DNA from: CAYSUS01 sp964434165
GTDB lineage: Bacteria > Planctomycetota > Planctomycetia > Pirellulales > Thermoguttaceae
Direction of reading: 5' to 3'
Length of the DNA: 64,000 nucleotides
NCBI GenBank assembly: GCA_964434165.1
Contig: CAYSUS010000033.1
Coordinates: 7,079 to 71,078, forward strand
In this document: positions 17,768-28,888 of the stretch, one piece after another
How the letters are laid out: each line of letters begins with the position of its first letter
Position numbering within the stretch: position 1 is the stretch's first letter
The notes under the pieces: generated by a model
The model's database searches: none
Told to the model about the DNA's origin: nothing
What the model saw: the letters and a program-made list of their open reading frames with translations, nothing else
Position numbers and translations under genes: made by a program

Positions 17768-20197
17768 TTCCGGACGGGGCGCTTCGGGCGGAGAGCCGCT
17801 CGGCGAAGTCCGATACGGCTTGCCTGCCCGATAATGATCGAGCCGCACTTCGGCCGCCTGCTTCGTCCTCTCATCCTCGAGCAGTTCGAGGGCCTTTTCT
17901 GCCCAGCGGACCGCTTCCTCGAACTGGCCCGTCTCGGCGCAGGCCGCGGCCAGGGCATTCAGGGCGGCGACGTCACTCCATGAAGTCAGCTCGCACGCAC
18001 GGCGGGCTAGCTCCAGGGCCTTGGAACCGTCACGGATGACGTCGTTGGGCGAGGCGGCGAGGATCATGGCCAGCTCGGCGTGCGCCGCGGCGTCGTCTGG
18101 GGCGGCCGCCAGGCGCTTGAGCAGCCCCACAATCCGCCGATCGCAGGCTGCGAGCCGGGTCTGGCCGAGGTGCTCAAGCGCGGTGGCCCTCAGGTCGTAG
18201 GCGTCCAGAAGTTGGGCCGTGTCGCGGCGGATGGCCTCGGTCAGGTCGTCGATGGCTTCGGATGCGTTCTCCTGGAGCAGGCGCCCCAGACCCCGGCGGA
18301 AGAAGGCATCGCCGACGGCAAACCCGGGCTGCTTCTCTTCGCCGGCCAGCCGGATCGCGTCATCGAGCACGGGGACCGCGTGCTCGGGACGATCGCCAAG
18401 CAGCAAGGTGTCGCCCAGCCAGAAGGCGGCGTCGGCGCTCTCGGGGGCCAGCTTGCGGGCCTGTTCGAGGTCGGCGCAAGCCTCGTCGATTCGCTCGAGG
18501 TGGCGCAGCGTCCGCCCGCGGTTGACCAGGTCCCTCGCGTCGGGCTCGGCTCGGACGGCCGCCGTGAAATCGGCCAGGGCCTCGTTCCACTGCTCCAGGC
18601 GGAACCGGGCGGCCCCCCGCCGGCTGTAGAGCCGCGGATCGCTCAATCCGAGCTCCTCAGCACGATCGAAATCGGCGACAGCGCCGCTATCCTGGCCCTG
18701 TTCCAGGGCTCGGGTGCCTCGCTGAAGGAGGGACGCGGCCAGCTCGGCCTTGGCGTCCTCGTCTTCCCGGTCCTGCTCGAGGGCCTTCTCGAAGTCGCTA
18801 ATGGCCTGGGCCAGGTTCCCAAGCTCTCGATGGCATCGGCCGCGAAGCAGGTAGGCCGTCGCGTTTGCCGGGCCGGTCGCGATCGCGCGATCCAGGGCCT
18901 CGATGGCCTCCGGCCACTGACCAGAACGCATCAGCGTCTGCGCCTCGGCAAGCGGCGACGCCCGCGCACCGCTTCGCCCGTCGTCCGATCCGACCCGATC
19001 CTCTTCCTTGCCCAATCCCGCCTTTCCGGTTGCGGATTCCGCGACCTCCTTGCCGCCGCCCGATCCGACCGGTGCCTGCGTCCCGTTTCCGGCCGGTCGG
19101 AGAATGCCGAACCACACGCCCACCGCCACGCCGGCCACCGCGGCGATCGTGACCAGAACCTTGACCATCCCCGGGAGGGCACGGCGCGGGCTGGGTTTCG
19201 GTTGCCGCCTGGGGGGCAGCGCCGCGGCTGGGGCCTCGCCGGTCTGCGCGGAGCGCAGCGCTCGGACCATGTCGCCGGCGGAGGCGAATCGGGCGTCGGG
19301 CTCGAGGGCCGTCGCGCGGCGGATCACGGCCCGTTCGGGCTCCGGGAGCGCGTCGAGATCGAGATTGCCCTGGGCCACGGCATGGGCCACACCGAAGTAG
19401 GTCTCGTCCTGATAGGGAAGGCGCCCGGTGGCCAGCTCGTAATAGGTGATCGCCAAGGAATACTGGTCCGAGGCGTGGCTGGCCTTGCCGCCGCGAAGGA
19501 ACTCGGGGGCCGCGTAGGCCACGGTGCCCGAGGCGGTGGTCGTGGCGAGCACCGAACTGATCATCCGCGCCAGGCCGAAGTCGCAGATCTGGGTGGCCCC
19601 GCCGACGATCATGACGTTGTGCGGTTTGATGTCGCAGTGCTGGATGGCGACGGGGCCTTCGCCCAGATCGTGCTGGGGGCGATTGAGGAAGTCGATCGCC
19701 TCGGCCGCGTGCTCCATGTAACGCAGCAGCTCGTCGCGCGGAATGCCGCGGAGGCCTTGTTCGCGGCACTCCTCGAGCCGGTCGAAGAGGCTCTTGTCGC
19801 CCAGCCCCATGGCCAGGATCAACTGGGTGACCTTGGAGGTGACGTGGCTTGGAGGAGCGAGGGTCTCGCGCACGGCGCCATGGGCGTCGGTCTCCGCCAG
19901 TCCCGAGGGCGTGCCCACCAGCTCGGTTCCGTCGCGGATCGTGCCGTCCTCGCAGCGCAGCCAGAAGGCGATGATGGGGACGAGGTTCGGATGGCGAATC
20001 CGCTTGACGAGCTGCAAGGCGCGGAATTCCTTGTCGCCCTTGCCCGAACCCAGCTCGATGAGCTTGATGGCCGCGTCGGTGCCTCCTGGCCCCGAAGCCT
20101 GCCAGACCTCGCCGAAACCGCCGCGTCCCAAGAAACGCACCAGGCGGTAGCCCGAACCGGGGACGGGCTCGTCGCCGACCTGATGCCTGTGTGTCAT
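17636..20197 (-). CDS. Membrane Ser/Thr protein kinase with C-terminal TPR repeats
   Basis: An 853-residue Hanks-type kinase. Residues about 17-310 are the kinase domain: glycine loop GRGGFGEV, K45 (AAIKL), catalytic HCDIKPHN with D189, DFG at 206-208 and APE-type AYAAPE near 228-231. A transmembrane segment spans about 344-366, with the kinase inside. After a Gly/Ser-rich linker, TPR-like repeats run from about 410 to 790. It is the last gene of the minus-strand T6SS-linked block, so a PpkA-like role phosphorylating the FHA protein of the locus is plausible (inference). The final 44 residues are encoded opposite the barrel gene and look low-complexity. Confidence 0.85.
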   Translation of the reverse strand: MTHRHQVGDEPVPGSGYRLVRFLGRGGFGEVWQASGPGGTDAAIKLIELGSGKGDKEFRALQLVKRIRHPNLVPIIAFWLRCEDGTIRDGTELVGTPSGLAETDAHGAVRETLAPPSHVTSKVTQLILAMGLGDKSLFDRLEECREQGLRGIPRDELLRYMEHAAEAIDFLNRPQHDLGEGPVAIQHCDIKPHNVMIVGGATQICDFGLARMISSVLATTTASGTVAYAAPEFLRGGKASHASDQYSLAITYYELATGRLPYQDETYFGVAHAVAQGNLDLDALPEPERAVIRRATALEPDARFASAGDMVRALRSAQTGEAPAAALPPRRQPKPSPRRALPGMVKVLVTIAAVAGVAVGVWFGILRPAGNGTQAPVGSGGGKEVAESATGKAGLGKEEDRVGSDDGRSGARASPLAEAQTLMRSGQWPEAIEALDRAIATGPANATAYLLRGRCHRELGNLAQAISDFEKALEQDREDEDAKAELAASLLQRGTRALEQGQDSGAVADFDRAEELGLSDPRLYSRRGAARFRLEQWNEALADFTAAVRAEPDARDLVNRGRTLRHLERIDEACADLEQARKLAPESADAAFWLGDTLLLGDRPEHAVPVLDDAIRLAGEEKQPGFAVGDAFFRRGLGRLLQENASEAIDDLTEAIRRDTAQLLDAYDLRATALEHLGQTRLAACDRRIVGLLKRLAAAPDDAAAHAELAMILAASPNDVIRDGSKALELARRACELTSWSDVAALNALAAACAETGQFEEAVRWAEKALELLEDERTKQAAEVRLDHYRAGKPYRTSPSGSPPEAPRPESQGHRGPRRASRASVVIVEHQPELAVELAVRTAAQRRRVGERD

Positions 20198-20305
20198 GAC
20201 GTGTCGCCGCCGGGGATCGCCACGGAATCGTCCGTGCAGCCGGATTTCAGTCTATTCCTCCAGCCCGCGCGCAACAAGGCTCCCGTGCTGGGTGCCGCCG
20301 GCGGG

Positions 20306-23300
20306 TCATGGCGCGGCGCCCAGCTCGCTGCGCGGCACCACGACCTCCAAAGGTGTCCCGAGGGAAGCGGCCCCCGACTGGATGCGTCGCCTGGTGGTCA
20401 ACATGATCCGATACCCGGCGACCTCGGCAGCCACTGCGTCCTCGTAGAAGAAAGTGTGCCGCACCGTCCCCGTCTCGCGGACATAGCGGTGCACCGCCTT
20501 CCAGGGACGGGGGATCATCTCCACGCGCACGGTCGCCAACTCGGCACCGGCCGGGTGGCGCTCGGTGACGATCACCCGGTACGGGTCCTCGGGCCGATTG
20601 CCGCGCTTGCGCTTTAGCGAGAAGCGGACCTCCGGCAGGATGTCCAGCCCCAGGCCGCGGGCCTCGGCGTCGGCGACCGAGACGACGCGGTCGGGCGGGG
20701 TCCGGTCGAGCTTCCACCACGCGCGGATCTGGGCAGCCTTGGCCTCGGACGGCCAGTTCGGCACCTGGCAGCTCGCCACGGGCACGGGGCGCCCGGGCTC
20801 CCAGTCGGGATCGAAGAACACGCAGGCGGCCTCCTCGCCCGGCGTGGAACCGCGCGCCCGGATCTCCACGCACACGTCCTCGGGCCGGGGGCTGAACTCC
20901 TCGGCGTCGTCGCTCTGGATCGAGATCGGAAAGCGAACTGCCGTGCCGCGGCGCTCCGGCAAGTGGGCTCCCACGAAGAACCGCCGCTGGGGATCTCCCG
21001 GGTCGGCGACGGCCGCCCGATAGCTTCGCAGTTCCCGCTGGTAACGCTGGTGGACCAGCCGGAGCGGACTGTGGACCAGCTCGAGCTCCAGGGCCTCGCC
21101 GCCGGCGAGCTGGAACGCGGCCTCCACCGGTTGCTCGGAGTCGGCGATCCGCGCGCGGTACTCCGTCTTGCGGTCCGGGGCCTTCTCGACGGCCCACGTC
21201 TGTCCAAGATCGAGCGGCTCGGGCTTGCGTTCGGGCCGCGCGCCGACCGGCTCGACCACGAACTGGCTCAGCTTCAAGGACTTCTCCAGCGCCCGCAACA
21301 GGCCTGAGGGGTCACCAGCCGAATAGAAGCTATCGGCCAGGTGCTTCAGGTCGCCGAACCGACGCAGGAGGTCGTTGAGGAACTCCTGGCGCTGGCCCGG
21401 ATCGGCGATGTCCTTGACGTGGGCCTTGAGGTCCTCTTCGGTGATTTGGAAACCGACGATGTCCAGGCGAATGTCGCGGCTGCCCGCTCTCTCGAGCGCG
21501 TCTTCCACCTGCTTCTTCGGCACCACGCCCTCCTCGCCGCCGGAGCTTTGCCAATTGACGCCGTCGGTGATGACCACGATCCTTCGCTCGCCCGAGGCCG
21601 GGGCGGCGCGCAGGTCCTCGATGGCCTTGAGGATGGACAGGTAGAGGGGGGTTTCGCCGATGGGGCGCAGGTCGTCCAAGGCTCGCTTCACCTTGGCGTA
21701 GTCGGCCGAGCCAAATCGTCCCAGGCGGAGAATCGGCTGGACGTCGTCGGCCGGGTGGAGCTTGACGTCGGGAGGGCGACCCACGGTGCGGTCCGGGCTC
21801 TCGGGATCCCACATGATGATCTGGTGATCCTCGTTCCAGCCCACCCGGTGGCCGTAAACCCAGACCCCTACCCGATACGGGTTTTCCGGGTCCACGATCC
21901 GATCGAGGATCGTCTGGAGTGCCGTGCGCGCGACGATGTACCGCTTCGTCTTGATCTTTCGCTTGCCCACTTCCCGAACGAGCGTCTGATCCATGCTTAT
22001 CGAATAGTCCAGGATGAACATGATCGAGCCGCGCTGGCGCGCCGTGCCGCGGACCGTCACCGTCGGCGCGCGGGGGACCGGCCGAGATTGGGTGATGCTG
22101 ATCCCCTGGGCCGGATGAACGAACAGGTCGGCCCGGCGCACGTGCCCCCGATAGAGCGCGACGAGCTCCAGGAGCGAGCGGTCGGTCAGGCTGCCGTCGT
22201 TGGGGATCCAGCAGTCCACGTGCGCCTCGGCCGACGCGGCGCTGGGCACGCCGACGCGCCGCGCGGTCGGTCCGGTCGGCTCGGGTCCCAGAACCATCGC
22301 AAGGGTCTCGCCGCGCGGGGCACGGAGGAAGACGGCGGCCTCGCCCGGCGGAAGCGCTGCCGGGAAGTGTACGGCGATCGGATTACGCACGGCGGGGTCC
22401 AGGTCGTCCACGAACAGGTCGCCGAACCCGGACGGCCGCACGCCGTCGGCAGCCGCGGCGCAACGCCGGGCGAGCATCTGGGGCTCCGGCGCCTGCTCGC
22501 CTGCCAGGTCGGCGGCCTCGGGGCATATCGCCCGGGCCGACTCGAGACACGCGGCGGCCGCCAGCGCGAAGTGCGGCGCCGCTTCGCCGGGGGCAGGGCC
22601 CCAGAAATCGTCCATCGCGCGGCGGGCGTGCCAGCGCAGCAGGTAGTGGAGGTCGATCCGCTCCAGTCGGCCGGCCGGCGAGTCGGCGACGTCGGCCCAC
22701 GGATCGTCGCTGAACAAGAACGACGTCGCCCGGACCAGGCGGTCCGCTCGCGCGCAGCCGATCCGGACATCTCCGGGGATGGATGCCGGGCCTGGCCTGG
22801 CCAGGGCGGCCGCCGTCCGGTCCATGTGCTCCCGCGCGGCCGAGGGGATCCCGGCGACGCGTCGTCGCAACGACTGGCCTTGCCGGTGGAGCTGCTCGGG
22901 TGCAGCCTCTTCAGCGATCTCGCCGGAGACGGCCTGCTCGACGATGGCCAGGGCGGGGTGATCGGGGATGGGAGTCGCCGTCTCGTCGCCGGTGTCGGAC
23001 CCGCGCGGCGGACCTGCGAGCTCATCCGACGCATCGCTGCCGGATTCGGCGAGGTCGAGATCCGAGCCTGCGCCGGCAGCGAGGATCTCCAGGTACTTGA
23101 CGCGGAGCCGATTGCGCGGCTCGCCGCTGAGAAGGGGCACGGAGAGGACCGCGGCGATGTCGCGCAGAGTGCGGCTGTCGCGGGCGGCGGTCGCATCGAG
23201 TCGGCGGCACTGGTCGTCGTACGCGCTGCGCAGTGCGGAAAGCGCGTCGCGCACACGGACGACGGACTGCCCCAGCGTATCCGTCCAGGCAGCCGCATCG

Positions 23301-25393
23301 ACCGCCCGCTCGACCTCCGTCGCCAGGGCGGCATTGGCGCGAGCCAGTTCGATCAGCCGGGCGCTCGACCCGGCCGGGTCTTCCCGCGCGGCCAAGATCC
23401 AGGCCGCCAAGTGCGGGGACTCGGCCCAGGCACGATCGCGGAGCCGGTACGCCTCGGCCAGCCGGTCGGCCAGTTCGACGGCCGCAGGGTAATCGCCCTC
23501 TGGTCCCGAGACTCCTTTCCACAGTGCCGCGGCCTGGGCGAGTGCGACGCGCTGGCCGACGAACAAGCGATCCTCGGCCAGGCGGCGCTTCGCGTCGGCC
23601 CGATCGACCCTGGCCTGGATCGCGTAGAACACGCGGAGGTCGGCCGGCGTGGCCGCCTGTTCCGCCAGGTGCCGGGCACGGAGGGATTCGCGAAGGTGCT
23701 GCGCCTCCACCGTCCGATCGAGATGGGCGTCGAGCATGTGCAGGAAGTGCGCCTCGACGGGACCGGGCGCGAGACGTCCCGGCGCGTCGGCCACGAACTG
23801 AAGGACCCGCCGCAAATCTGAAGCTTCCAAGCCATCGAGCGCCCATTGCCAGGCCGCGCGCGACGCGTCAAGGTGGTTGCACGGTGCCTGCAGGGCGGGC
23901 GGTGATTCGGCGGGTTCCTCGGGCTTCGCAGCCTCGCTCGTCTCCGTCTCGCTTGGTTCTTGGTCGCCGTCTGCCGCGACCTTCCCCGCGGGCTTCTCGG
24001 GGGTCTCTTTTTTCGGGGCGCTCTCGGGGGCCTCGTCGAGGATCTCTTCCAGCCGGGACCGCGCCGCCTCGATGTCCGCCCCGCCGCTGAGCCGCTGCGC
24101 CAGGGGAAGGCTGTAGGCCGCCAGGTCGGCGGGCAGGTGTTGGGACGGGCCTTCGAGCTTTCGGGCCAGTCCCTCGACCTCGTCGGCGACCCGCTCGGCC
24201 TCGTTCCGGTACGCACTGCCTGCCAGGATCAACCGCTCCAGGTGGACGAGCTTGGCCTGGAACAGCGCCCAGCGCACGGGCTGGAGCCGCCACGGCTCTT
24301 GCGGCTCGACGCCGGCGTGCCGACTCCACAGCGCGGCTACGCGCTGCCACCGAGGATCGTCGGCGAGCGGGATCGCTTCGGCCGGCTCGTCGCCGCCGGC
24401 CTGGGCATAGACCAGCTCGACGTTCTCGCTGGAGATGAGGAGCGGCTCCTGCCTTGCTGCACGATGGGCGACGGCCCAGTGGCCGACCTGGGTCTTCAGG
24501 TACGCGTGCAGTTCCAGGAGGGAGACCGTGCCGCTCTGGTCTCCCCGGGGTGCAGCGTCGGCCGCCCCGTGAAGGCCGCGCTGGAGGAAATGGGCTAGCA
24601 GCGAGCCGCCCAGCTCGGGGGCCACCCATCCAGTCTGCCCCGGCCCCGCCGACGTCAGTACGTGCAGCCGGGGGATCTTTAATTGCTCGACGACCGTGCG
24701 CAGCCGATCGGCGAATCCGCGGTCGACCATTCCCAGGCGCCAGGACGAGGCGATCCGGTCGGCGTCGAGGATCAATACCTTGTGGACGCGATCATCGATC
24801 TTCCCCGGTCGGTCGCTGGCGAAGACCTCCTCCAAGAGACGCCGCACGGGGAGCCAGCAGCTCGCGTCCCTCGCGGGGACCCCGGGCGGGATGAAGCACG
24901 GCTCGCCGTCGCCGTCCACCGCCCCGTGCATGCTGACGTACAGGAGCACGACGTTCTTGCCCGGCCCGCCCGGCCGCGCTGCGTCGAGCTGGGCCTGAAG
25001 CTCGAGGATGCCCTGTTCGGTCGAGTCCCAGCGGGCCCGGGAGTAGCTGACGATCTCTTCCTCACCGAGCCGCGCGAAGCGATGGGCGTCTTCCTCGGCC
25101 AGGGAGTTGGGCGGGACGGGCCAGCGGTAGTCGGTCGCGGCCAGGACGATCAGCGGCGTCCGAATCGGCCGGTACAAGAGGTAGATGACGAACCCGGCCA
25201 GGAGAAGCATCAGGCCGATAAACCCCAGGGCCACCTTCAGGCGGTGCCGCTGACCGGCCCGCAGCGGCGCCTTGTCCTCGCGCTGCGACCATCCGCCGGG
25301 ACGTCGGCCCGGCGCCCGCCCGGGCCTGGCCAAGGGCGCGCCTCGCCCGCGCCAACTCGCCTTGCGTCCGGGGCTGGGGTTCTCCGCCATCAT
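20306..25393 (-). CDS. Membrane-anchored pseudo-caspase with von Willebrand A domain
   Basis: A 1695-residue protein. An Arg-rich head is followed by a transmembrane helix (about 52-74), so the bulk should face the periplasm. About residues 80-300 form a caspase-like (C14) fold that keeps the His (H156 in YVSMHGAVDG) but has LILDAD where a caspase has LILDxC, so it is probably inactive. A long helical region follows (about 330-900). A von Willebrand A domain lies at about 1120-1310 with an intact MIDAS: DYSIS (D1129), a Thr in GETPLY and an Asp in ITDGVNW. The C-terminus is beta-rich. The ATG at 25393 is preceded by GGGGAG. It follows the WD40-caspase gene closely. Confidence 0.75.
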   Translation of the reverse strand: MMAENPSPGRKASWRGRGAPLARPGRAPGRRPGGWSQREDKAPLRAGQRHRLKVALGFIGLMLLLAGFVIYLLYRPIRTPLIVLAATDYRWPVPPNSLAEEDAHRFARLGEEEIVSYSRARWDSTEQGILELQAQLDAARPGGPGKNVVLLYVSMHGAVDGDGEPCFIPPGVPARDASCWLPVRRLLEEVFASDRPGKIDDRVHKVLILDADRIASSWRLGMVDRGFADRLRTVVEQLKIPRLHVLTSAGPGQTGWVAPELGGSLLAHFLQRGLHGAADAAPRGDQSGTVSLLELHAYLKTQVGHWAVAHRAARQEPLLISSENVELVYAQAGGDEPAEAIPLADDPRWQRVAALWSRHAGVEPQEPWRLQPVRWALFQAKLVHLERLILAGSAYRNEAERVADEVEGLARKLEGPSQHLPADLAAYSLPLAQRLSGGADIEAARSRLEEILDEAPESAPKKETPEKPAGKVAADGDQEPSETETSEAAKPEEPAESPPALQAPCNHLDASRAAWQWALDGLEASDLRRVLQFVADAPGRLAPGPVEAHFLHMLDAHLDRTVEAQHLRESLRARHLAEQAATPADLRVFYAIQARVDRADAKRRLAEDRLFVGQRVALAQAAALWKGVSGPEGDYPAAVELADRLAEAYRLRDRAWAESPHLAAWILAAREDPAGSSARLIELARANAALATEVERAVDAAAWTDTLGQSVVRVRDALSALRSAYDDQCRRLDATAARDSRTLRDIAAVLSVPLLSGEPRNRLRVKYLEILAAGAGSDLDLAESGSDASDELAGPPRGSDTGDETATPIPDHPALAIVEQAVSGEIAEEAAPEQLHRQGQSLRRRVAGIPSAAREHMDRTAAALARPGPASIPGDVRIGCARADRLVRATSFLFSDDPWADVADSPAGRLERIDLHYLLRWHARRAMDDFWGPAPGEAAPHFALAAAACLESARAICPEAADLAGEQAPEPQMLARRCAAAADGVRPSGFGDLFVDDLDPAVRNPIAVHFPAALPPGEAAVFLRAPRGETLAMVLGPEPTGPTARRVGVPSAASAEAHVDCWIPNDGSLTDRSLLELVALYRGHVRRADLFVHPAQGISITQSRPVPRAPTVTVRGTARQRGSIMFILDYSISMDQTLVREVGKRKIKTKRYIVARTALQTILDRIVDPENPYRVGVWVYGHRVGWNEDHQIIMWDPESPDRTVGRPPDVKLHPADDVQPILRLGRFGSADYAKVKRALDDLRPIGETPLYLSILKAIEDLRAAPASGERRIVVITDGVNWQSSGGEEGVVPKKQVEDALERAGSRDIRLDIVGFQITEEDLKAHVKDIADPGQRQEFLNDLLRRFGDLKHLADSFYSAGDPSGLLRALEKSLKLSQFVVEPVGARPERKPEPLDLGQTWAVEKAPDRKTEYRARIADSEQPVEAAFQLAGGEALELELVHSPLRLVHQRYQRELRSYRAAVADPGDPQRRFFVGAHLPERRGTAVRFPISIQSDDAEEFSPRPEDVCVEIRARGSTPGEEAACVFFDPDWEPGRPVPVASCQVPNWPSEAKAAQIRAWWKLDRTPPDRVVSVADAEARGLGLDILPEVRFSLKRKRGNRPEDPYRVIVTERHPAGAELATVRVEMIPRPWKAVHRYVRETGTVRHTFFYEDAVAAEVAGYRIMLTTRRRIQSGAASLGTPLEVVVPRSELGAAP

Positions 25394-25421
25394 GGTTCGA
25401 CTCCCCGCCGTGCGCGAGGGC

Positions 25422-28400
25422 CTAGCGTCCTTTCGGCCCCGATCCACCAACCGCGGTGAGCGGAAGCGAAGTCACGGCCAGGAACTCGCTGGGACCGGCC
25501 ATCGGGTTCTGAAGGTTGCCGGTCAACGCGGGCACGGACTGCTTCACGTACACGACCGCTTCGTTGAGGGTTACGACCCCGTCGGCCGACTCGTCCGCGC
25601 CTCCGGCCAATGCCTCCAGAATCGACTTGGTCAAAGCCCCGTGCCCCCACTCCTCTTTCTCCGCGGCCTTCTCGCTGCCTGCCGAGGCCGTGATCGTGAA
25701 GATCACGTCGTCCTGCAGGGCCCTCACGGCCGCCTTGAGGTTTCGGCTGCGCATCGGTTGTACCGCACCGCTGTGGCAGGTGTCCAGGATGGCGACCTTG
25801 CGGCAGGGGACGTCGGCCAGGACCTGGAAGTCCTCCCAGGAGATACAGCGGGCGTAGTCCCGGTTGCCGAAGTCCTCCATCGTGAAGTCGTGCCCCAGGT
25901 AGTAGTAGCGTCCGGTCTTCTCGTCGACGATCCCGTGGCCCGCCAGGAACAACACGAGCACGTCGTCCGGGCCCACGCGCTGGGCGATCTCCGATTTCAG
26001 GCCCACGAGCGTCTCGCGCCACCTCTTGGGGGTGACCTCCGCGTCGAGAAGGACCTGCGAGCTCTTCACCTCGTAGAGCCCCCGGCTCCCCTTGCGGATC
26101 GCCTCGGCCACCTCCGTGGCGTCGGCGGCTGAGAAGGTCAGGCGCGGGATCTCCTCGTCGGCAAACGCATTGACGCCCAGCGCGACCAGATACAGCCTGG
26201 GCGTGGCCTCGGCCCGGGGCTTCTCCCGCTCGACCAGCACATTGCGGAACGCGGTGACCTCCGTATCCGTGCCCACGACCAACTGGATCAGGTGCTTTTC
26301 GTCCGCGGCCAGGGGGACCTCGAACTGGTAGGTCAGCTCCTTGCCCCCCTCAACGTCTTTCGACTCGGTGATCCTTCGGCGCGGCGCCACCACCCCGTTG
26401 GCGAACAGCTTGGCCCGCACCAGGCGGCCGGGATCGGGGACGTGAATTCTCGCAGTCACCTCGGCGCGGTCCGCCTGGATCGTCGAGCCCGGTCGCGGGT
26501 TGAGGATCTCGACGCGCGGCGTGAGGGCGATCTGTTGTTCGATCACGCGGTGGGGCTCGGCCGGCGGCTCAGCGGCCGCTTGGCGCAGAGCCGCGTCGAG
26601 ATCGCCGGCCGGCAGCAGGCGCCGCATCACGTCGCCCCGCTCGAGCTTCTTGCGGAACTGGTCGGCGCGGTAGAAGTCGGGCAGGCGGTTGAGCCCGCGA
26701 TTCACCTGCCAGCCGAAGAGCCGGTGGCCCTCGACCGAGGCATCGTAGTAGCCCTCGGGCGTCCACAAGGCCCACTGGCCGCGGGAATCGACGAACAGGC
26801 TTGCCATCGGCTGCCAGGCCGGGAGGAGTTGGAACGCCGGGCGGGCGCGGCCCTCGCGCGCGGTCTCGAATACGACCTGGGTCTGCCAGGGGACCTCGGC
26901 CAGCGCCTTGAGGATGGCGACCGGGTTCGTTTCGGTCCGACCTTCCTGCCCGTCGTGCCAGCGAATCCGGCGCAGGCTGTCGCCCAGGCGAACGCCGCGG
27001 CGGAAGAGCGGTCCGGCCGGCTCGATCTCGGTCACGACCAGTTGCTCCTCGCCGCCCACGATCCTGACATCGAGCTTTGCGCCCCAGCGGCCCAGGCGCG
27101 AGCGGCCTTCGGCGAGCCGCTTCAGGCTCCACAGCTTGACGGTCCCGTCCGCCGAGCCGGACGCCAGGTAGCGGAGGTCCCGCGACACGCCGACGGAAGC
27201 CACCGTGTCGGCATGGCCGCGGAAGTGCCGCAGAAGCGTCGGCCGTTCACCCCCAGCGATCCGGTACACGAAGATCGCGTTCTGCCGGTCCGTGCCGAGG
27301 GCGATCGCGCAGGGCTTGCCATCCCGGTCGGGAATCCAGCAGTAGCAGCGGACGTTGCCGTCGCGCGCCGGATCGAGGCGGATCGCGCCCCGGGGGCGTT
27401 CGCCCTCGGCGAGCGTCACGGTGCCGCCTTGAATCCGTGCCTTCCAGTTAGCTTTCCACCAGTCGGGGGCGATGTAGTCCTCGGCATCTACCTTGCCCGG
27501 CGCGGCCAGCTCCATCGTCTCAAGATTGAAGCCCTCGTCGAGCTCCGCGTAGTCGTTCAAGGCCCGCTCTCGAGGTCGCGTCCCCAGCGCGATTCGATAA
27601 TACGGCTTCTCGGCGGCAAAGGCGACCTTGAGAACGCGCCGCCCGGTTCCTTGGAGAGACACGGGGCGCGCGTCGTCGTCCAGCGCGAGAAGCTGCACCT
27701 CGTGCTCGCTCCCGCCGGAGTAGGCCAGCCACCTGGCGTCGCGGCTGATCGCGCAGGCCGCCACGTGGTCGCGGAGCCGTCGCGCCGTTCGCTGCCTGCC
27801 GGAAGGGAGGTCCCAGACCCGGATCTGGCTGGACGAATCCTCGGGGTCGATCGCCGTTCCCGCCGCCAAGGTCTTCGCATTCGGACCGATGGCCAGGGAC
27901 AGGACGAGGCCTTTGGGATCGAGGGCCCGGACCTTCCTCGGCGCTTCGAGGTTCACAAGGTGCAAAGCGCCGGCCAGATCGGCGCCGGCCAACAGCGTGC
28001 CGTTGCCCGAAGAGGCCAGGGCGGTGACCAGACCATGGAAGATCGTGGGGAGATTCTCCGACCTGGTCGGGTCGGCCAGGTCCACCAGACGGAGCTGCCA
28101 GCGGAGGCCGCCGTTCGCGTCGGCCCCGATGTACTCCGGCACGACCAGGCGGCCGGGATCGGTGAACGCCAGGGGGCGCACACGCGGCTCAGAGGCGATC
28201 CGCGCGGCCGCCTCGGCGCCGTACTTGTTCGCGTCGGGCTCGTTGAGGACGCGGGGCTTCCACTCCGCATCGCGGCTCCACGCGATCGTACAGCCGCTAA
28301 CGTCGGTCGAGGCAAGATGCCTGCCGTCCGGAGAGAAGGCCAAGGCGCAGACGGTCTGCCGATGCCGATCCAGGACCCCGACCAGGGTCCCTTGCACGGG

Positions 28401-28845
28401 GTCCACCAGCAGGATCTCGCCCAAAGCTCCCATCGCGCCGTAGCCGGCGATGGCCAGCAGGTCTTCGGTGGGCGNNNNNNNNNNTGGGCGAGGAGGCCAG
28501 CGCGTAGATGCTGCCGCGCAGGCCTCGCGCCACCTGCCAGCGGATCACGCGCTCGCGAAGATACGTGCGGCGCAGGTCACGGCGGACCGTGGTGAGGTTC
28601 CAGACCTGGACCGCCTTGTCGAGTCCGGCCGAGCAGAGCCGCTTGGAATCGCGCGTGAAAGCGACCGCCTTGACCGTTCCCGTGTGTCCGCCCGCGACGA
28701 TCTGCAGGCGTGGTTGCGACGGCGCCGCGGCCTCGGTGCGAACGAGGTCGCGCTCGGTGGCTTCTTCCGCACGCGGCACGCCGCTCTGCGTCAAGCAGAA
28801 GGCGAGCATGGCCGCGATGATGCTGAGTCTCGTGGGCGTCTGCAT
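25422..28845 (-). CDS. Exported WD40-PDZ-caspase (peptidase C14) protein, interrupted by assembly gap
   Basis: One gene split by the N run at 28475-28484. The N-terminal part has a signal peptide (residues 1-27) and the first WD40 repeat (TVKAVAFTRDSKRLCSAG). The rest continues WD40 blades to about residue 450, then a PDZ-like segment, an Ig-like beta domain and a caspase-like domain (about 880-1110). The catalytic His is in LAGHGIVDEK (about H965) and the Cys in ILDTCHSG (about C1018), so the protease dyad is intact. Merging six bases shared by both sides of the gap restores a frame of 1135 codons. Caspase with WD40 suggests signal-dependent proteolysis outside the cytoplasm (inference). Confidence 0.8.
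28475..28484. other. Assembly gap (10 N)
   Basis: Ten undetermined bases interrupt the WD40-caspase gene. On the minus strand the left flank ends in TCGCCCA and the right flank begins CGCCCACC. Both contain CGCCCA, so the contigs probably overlap and no sequence may be missing. Confidence 0.98.
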
Positions 28846-28888
28846 GGCGATCTCTCCCCGCGGCCCTGGCGCCGGCCCGGCCTTGAGG

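Noticed and set aside
26292..28595. 767-codon plus-strand frame opposite the WD40-caspase gene
   Set aside because: Antisense shadow; it runs through the N gap and lacks any domain, and the minus strand has WD40 and caspase motifs.
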